Assembly (NCBI RefSeq): GCF_017426705.2
Contig: NZ_CP147251.1
Span: 2,394,501-2,458,500 of the forward strand
Direction: 5' to 3'
DNA: 64,000 nucleotides
Source: Enterococcus sp. DIV2402
GTDB lineage: Bacteria; Bacillota; Bacilli; Lactobacillales; Enterococcaceae
The position numbers and the translations under genes are program-made. Shown here one piece after another: positions 60,760 to 64,000 of the stretch. The first letter of the stretch is position 1. Each line of letters begins with the position of its first letter. A model generated the notes under the pieces. That model saw nothing but the letters and a program-made list of their open reading frames with translations, searched no databases and had not been told where the DNA came from.

Positions 60760-61721
60760 TTATTTGCCACCTTATTTTTTGTTAAAAATTCTGTTAATTC
60801 TGTTGGTGTTGGATAGCCATCATTATCACCAGGTGATTGCACTGCCAATGCACCAATTGCGTTGGCACGAATAACTGCATTTTCTAAACTTTCTCCTTCA
60901 ATTAAAGCCGTGATTAATCCTGCTGCAAAACCATCTCCAGCTCCTACAGTATCCACTACATGCTCAACTTTAAAACCTGGAATTGTAAATGAAGTCCCAT
61001 CTTTTTGTTTGACATACGCCCCTTCTATTCCTAATTTGACAACTACCGTTTGGGTTTTTTCACTATTATTTAAATAAAAGTCCGCAATATCTTCTGGATT
61101 ACGACTACCCATTAAAATTTCACCTTCATTAATCCCCGGTAAAATAATATCTGCATGTGCAGCTAGTTCATTAATGGTAGCGACCATGTCTTCTTGGCTT
61201 GCCCAAAGTTGCGGACGTAAGTTTGGGTCAAAAGTAGTTTGAATCTGGTGTTGTTCTAACAATTCAACAAAATGACGAAAAGCTGTTAACGCTTCAGAAG
61301 AAATTGCTGGAAAGATGCCCGAAAGATGCGCCAATTTTACTTCTGAAAAATCAATTGTATCTAAAACAGATGCCTCAAAATGTGCAGCTGCCGATCCTTT
61401 GCGGAAATAAAAAATACTCGGATCTCCATGACTAACACGATCTTTTAACTGGAAAGCTGTCCAATAATCGGATGTTTCATCAATATAATCTGTTCCAATC
61501 TCGTTTTCTTTTAATTGGTCGATAATAAATTCACCAAAGGGGTCTTTTCCTAAACGCGTAATGTATTGTGTACTGTGTCCCAAGCGAGAAACTCCTACGG
61601 TTACATTCACTTCTGCTCCGGCTAAAAATTTTTGAAAATGTTTGGCCTCTTTTAAGTTTTTATCTACCTCTTTTGATCCAAATAATGCTATAGGTTCACC
61701 AATTGTTAAAAATTCACTCAT
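60756..61721 (-). CDS. kdgK: 2-dehydro-3-deoxygluconokinase (PfkB family)
   Basis: A 321-residue sugar kinase. The N-terminus LTIGEPIALFGSK and the PfkB signature VDTVGAGDGFAAGLITAL near residue 253, with catalytic Asp in GAGD, are clear. With the KDPG aldolase in the same operon, phosphorylation of 2-keto-3-deoxygluconate is the most likely reaction; another keto-sugar acid is possible. It follows a cre site at 61745-61760. Confidence 0.88.
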   Translation of the reverse strand: MSEFLTIGEPIALFGSKEVDKNLKEAKHFQKFLAGAEVNVTVGVSRLGHSTQYITRLGKDPFGEFIIDQLKENEIGTDYIDETSDYWTAFQLKDRVSHGDPSIFYFRKGSAAAHFEASVLDTIDFSEVKLAHLSGIFPAISSEALTAFRHFVELLEQHQIQTTFDPNLRPQLWASQEDMVATINELAAHADIILPGINEGEILMGSRNPEDIADFYLNNSEKTQTVVVKLGIEGAYVKQKDGTSFTIPGFKVEHVVDTVGAGDGFAAGLITALIEGESLENAVIRANAIGALAVQSPGDNDGYPTPTELTEFLTKNKVANK

Positions 61722-61744
61722 TGTTCATTCTCCTCATTCGTTTT

Positions 61745-61760
61745 TTGTACGCGTTTACAA
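61745..61760. promoter_or_regulatory. cre (CcpA operator) between permease and kinase genes
   Basis: The sequence TTGTACGCGTTTACAA, or TTGTAAACGCGTACAA on the coding strand, matches the catabolite-responsive element consensus in almost every position. It suggests CcpA/HPr-Ser-P control inside the operon, possibly as a roadblock. Confidence 0.75.
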
Positions 61761-61763
61761 TTT

Positions 61764-63035
61764 TTATAATAGATATAAAGCTGCGATTAAATTCAAAACA
61801 GTAGCACCCCACGCCCATGGAATTCCAGTAGACAAGAACGTTTTCGTATCTAATCTAGCATATTGAACTGCCCATAAATTCCAAGATTGAGTGATACATG
61901 CTGACACTCCCATCATGGATGGAACCACGAGCAAACCATATAAGAAATACTGATCAAATTTTCCTGTGCCGACTAAGACTGCTGCTGTCGCTGCACCTGC
62001 TCCATATAACATTAACGGTCCTCGGAAAAATGATAATGGTGCTAAGATGGCTATAATAATTATCATGATCACTTTACTGCTTGGAATAATTTGTTGGAAA
62101 ACTTCTGTGAATCCAGACATCGCATGCACTGCTGCTGATTGAAACATTGTTAAAACAAATAACATAATCAATAAGCCTGAAATGTCACTAATAGCATGAG
62201 TTGCTGTTTCATTCATCATTTTGACAAAACGTGTATACGATTTCATATTTCCAGTTGCTAGAAAAGCAATAATTGTTGAAAGTAATAAAGCTGGCACTGC
62301 ATCCCATTTAGCAAAAATGCTTAAAGCAACGGGTAATACCGGTAACACATAAGTCCAAATTGGAACTTCTGCGATTGCTTCACTTGAATCAGTTGCTACA
62401 ATTTCTGGTTTTCCATTACGAATTTTCTTTGCGTTAAATAGAATAAATAATAAAACGATAAGCATTTGGATAATCATTGCTACAAAACCAAATCGTTGGT
62501 AATGCGCATCCCAAGAAACTTCTGGGAAAAATACTTGAAATTGAACAAATAAAACGTTATTAACATACATTGCTGCCCCAATCGACATCGTAAAAACACT
62601 AACGGCGATAGGTTTAGGTACACCGATTGAAAACATGATTGGGAATAAAATCACTCCTACTGCAATTGCAGAACCAACACCATATGAACTGGTAAAGATT
62701 AATGCAATAACTAAAGCAATCAAAATGGTCGCTAAAACTGGATTTTTCTTGCCAACTTTTTCGGTTCGTCGGCTAATACTTCCTGCAATTCCTGTATCAA
62801 CTAACACACGACCAAACCATGATCCAAAAATAATATATGATGCAGTTTTCCCATAATTTAATACTGGGTCTGTAAAAATTTCTTTAATTGCTTGATTAAA
62901 CGGCACTAAGCCTATCATCGTCCATAAAACAGCCATTACAAAAAATCCAACTGTTAAATTTCCACCCTTCATTGCATATACAACAAATGCAACAAAAGTA
63001 ATCGCTAACAAAATACCTGTAATTGCTCCACCCAT
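61764..63035 (-). CDS. GntP/ion-transporter superfamily permease, sugar acid uptake
   Basis: A 423-residue membrane protein with about 11-12 hydrophobic segments (GILLAITFVAFVVYAM; TILIALVIALIFTSSYGVGSA; VIMIIIIAILAPLSFFRGPL). The arrangement with two similar halves and re-entrant loops fits the GntP/ArsB/NhaC transporter group. By its operon it should import a gluconate-like or other sugar acid with protons or sodium. The exact substrate is not determined. Confidence 0.78.
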   Translation of the reverse strand: MGGAITGILLAITFVAFVVYAMKGGNLTVGFFVMAVLWTMIGLVPFNQAIKEIFTDPVLNYGKTASYIIFGSWFGRVLVDTGIAGSISRRTEKVGKKNPVLATILIALVIALIFTSSYGVGSAIAVGVILFPIMFSIGVPKPIAVSVFTMSIGAAMYVNNVLFVQFQVFFPEVSWDAHYQRFGFVAMIIQMLIVLLFILFNAKKIRNGKPEIVATDSSEAIAEVPIWTYVLPVLPVALSIFAKWDAVPALLLSTIIAFLATGNMKSYTRFVKMMNETATHAISDISGLLIMLFVLTMFQSAAVHAMSGFTEVFQQIIPSSKVIMIIIIAILAPLSFFRGPLMLYGAGAATAAVLVGTGKFDQYFLYGLLVVPSMMGVSACITQSWNLWAVQYARLDTKTFLSTGIPWAWGATVLNLIAALYLL

Positions 63036-63047
63036 TTAATTTGCCTC

Positions 63048-63293
63048 CTAATACTGATTCAATTCACTTAAAATTCGTTGGTATGCTGAAGTACGTTGTT
63101 GATGATTTTCTTCAAAAAAAGTGTTCTCTAAATTATTGAAACGTTGTGCTAAATAATATGCTGTTAAGTATGCAGCCAAAGATTCTTTTGCTGCTGTCTC
63201 CATTTCTTCTGTTTGCACTTCAGGTCGTTGAAGACTATTCATAAATTGATAAGCAAATTTTTCCGCGTTAATTTGTGTTTGTTTTTCTATCAT
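63048..63293 (-). CDS. Small operon protein, 81 residues
   Basis: Start ATG at 63293 overlaps the upstream epimerase stop (ATGA). The product is helical and polar (NAEKFAYQFMNSLQRPEVQT; AYYLAQRFNNLENTFFEENH). No family recognised. Tight spacing on both sides shows it belongs to the sugar-acid operon, perhaps as a regulator or stabiliser. Confidence 0.7.
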   Translation of the reverse strand: MIEKQTQINAEKFAYQFMNSLQRPEVQTEEMETAAKESLAAYLTAYYLAQRFNNLENTFFEENHQQRTSAYQRILSELNQY

Positions 63294-64000
63294 GCAGACC
63301 ACTCCTCTAAAAGTTTTTTTGCTTGTTTAATTTCTAAATCATTTGTCGTCGGATATTCGATAGCCACAGGAACATCTTGTGGTAATTGAGCTAAAATAGT
63401 TCGCCAATCAATTTCGCCATCATCTAGTTTGATGGCTTGTGGTTTATCCGCTTGATAGCGCACATCTTTCACATGGATATAACGAACGTATTCTTTTAAT
63501 CGTTTAGCAGCATCATCTTCGTTTTCTCCTACAAAACGCCAATTTCCTAAATCATAGACATATCCAATTGGAAGCTGTTCTTCTTCCACTTTCTCCATAA
63601 ATTGTCTAATTGCTTGAATCGTTCCCGATGTTTGCGTCTGATCATTTTCAATATTAATGTTGATATCGGTATGCGTTAATTTTTCTAATTCATCCAATGA
63701 TGTAGAAGGTTGGAAATCACCAATATTCCATTTGATATGTTTGACGCCCATTTCTTTAGCTTCATCTAAATAGCTTTGCAAAGAGTCATTTAATTTTCCA
63801 TTAACAAATACTTCATCAGGTACACTATAAAACAGCTCAATTCCTAAGTCCGAAGCAAGCTGTTTAATAACATGCTTCTCTTGATGAATATTTTGAAAGT
63901 ATTCTCTTCTTATTTCGACTTTTTTAAATCCCAACTCTGCTGATTTCTGCAATATTTCGGCTTGCGAAACGCCATTTTCTACTTTTTCAGCAAATACTAA
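63290..64000 (-). CDS. TIM-barrel sugar phosphate isomerase/epimerase, 5'-truncated by the window edge
   Basis: The frame continues without stop to base 64000, so the start lies outside the window; about 236 residues are seen. It is an AP-endonuclease-2/xylose-isomerase-like TIM barrel: KHIKWNIGDFQPS, ININIENDQTQTSG, GYVYDLGNWRF and YIHVKDVRYQ carry the Glu, His and Asp metal ligands, and PVAIEYPT the last one. It should interconvert a keto sugar or sugar acid feeding the kinase and aldolase downstream. Confidence 0.83.
   Translation of the reverse strand, partial: LVFAEKVENGVSQAEILQKSAELGFKKVEIRREYFQNIHQEKHVIKQLASDLGIELFYSVPDEVFVNGKLNDSLQSYLDEAKEMGVKHIKWNIGDFQPSTSLDELEKLTHTDININIENDQTQTSGTIQAIRQFMEKVEEEQLPIGYVYDLGNWRFVGENEDDAAKRLKEYVRYIHVKDVRYQADKPQAIKLDDGEIDWRTILAQLPQDVPVAIEYPTTNDLEIKQAKKLLEEWSA

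Noticed and set aside
1..64000. tRNA or rRNA genes
   Set aside because: No cloverleaf-like sequence with the conserved GGTTCGA-type arm or rRNA core sequence was noticed on either strand.

Overview
The window looks like the chromosome of an Enterococcus or a very close relative (Lactobacillales, AT-rich). The evidence is the HPr/enzyme I pair next to clpE, the fab/acc fatty-acid operon led by a FabT-type MarR regulator, and the bgsB-bgsA glycolipid glucosyltransferase pair beyond a Cho/YkuJ/dehydrogenase trio. This matches the E. faecalis gene order as I remember it. Species cannot be fixed from the sequence alone, and no tRNA or rRNA gene was seen.

Layout. 1-1021: 3'-truncated amidase. 1224-3811: argG-argH behind a promoter with ARG-box-like operators. 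3812-4183: hairpins and an IS3-type transposase remnant. 4184-5733: amino-acid ABC permease and binding lipoprotein without an ATPase. 5912-6884: VOC protein and acyl-CoA thioesterase. 7063-15752: fatty-acid operon, reading fabT, fabH, acpP, fabD, fabG, fabF, accB, fabZ, accC, accD, accA, with no fabK. 16033-20500: Cho-like nuclease, YkuJ-like protein, 3-hydroxyisobutyrate dehydrogenase-like protein and two glycolipid glucosyltransferases. 20742-28793: dipeptidase, SPFH protein, ptsHI, clpE under a CtsR site, and small conserved proteins. 57235-58815: prfC. 58942-64000: a sugar-acid catabolic operon (KDPG aldolase, hexulose-phosphate isomerase and synthase, KDG kinase, permease, small protein, TIM-barrel epimerase) with a cre site inside it.

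The accessory part is a 28.2 kb integrated phage-like element (about 28,993-57,363) in the 3' end of prfC. A 128-bp perfect direct repeat marks its ends, and a tyrosine integrase lies just inside the right end. Apart from one rightward gene by attL, everything reads leftward: integrase, replication/early genes, HNH nuclease, terminase, HK97-type head genes, siphovirus tail genes. The element has no recognisable holin, endolysin, CI-type repressor or separate receptor-binding protein. Its replication region is plasmid-like. A RepA_N-type initiator gene carries five 13-bp iteron-like repeats inside its coding sequence, spaced by multiples of 11 bp. A second DNA-binding-type gene is preceded by another iteron-like array. 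Three intergenic regions share a ~35-bp element, two of them followed by strong terminators, which suggests a family of small RNAs. TerS and the small membrane gene after TerL both have good Shine-Dalgarno sequences but ATA where ATG is expected. The single rightward cargo gene is broken at an A9 run.

Together these features suggest either a decaying prophage or a phage-plasmid/satellite-like hybrid that keeps its own capsid and tail genes. The hybrid idea is inference. The repeats, frames, missing genes and att sites are read directly from the sequence.
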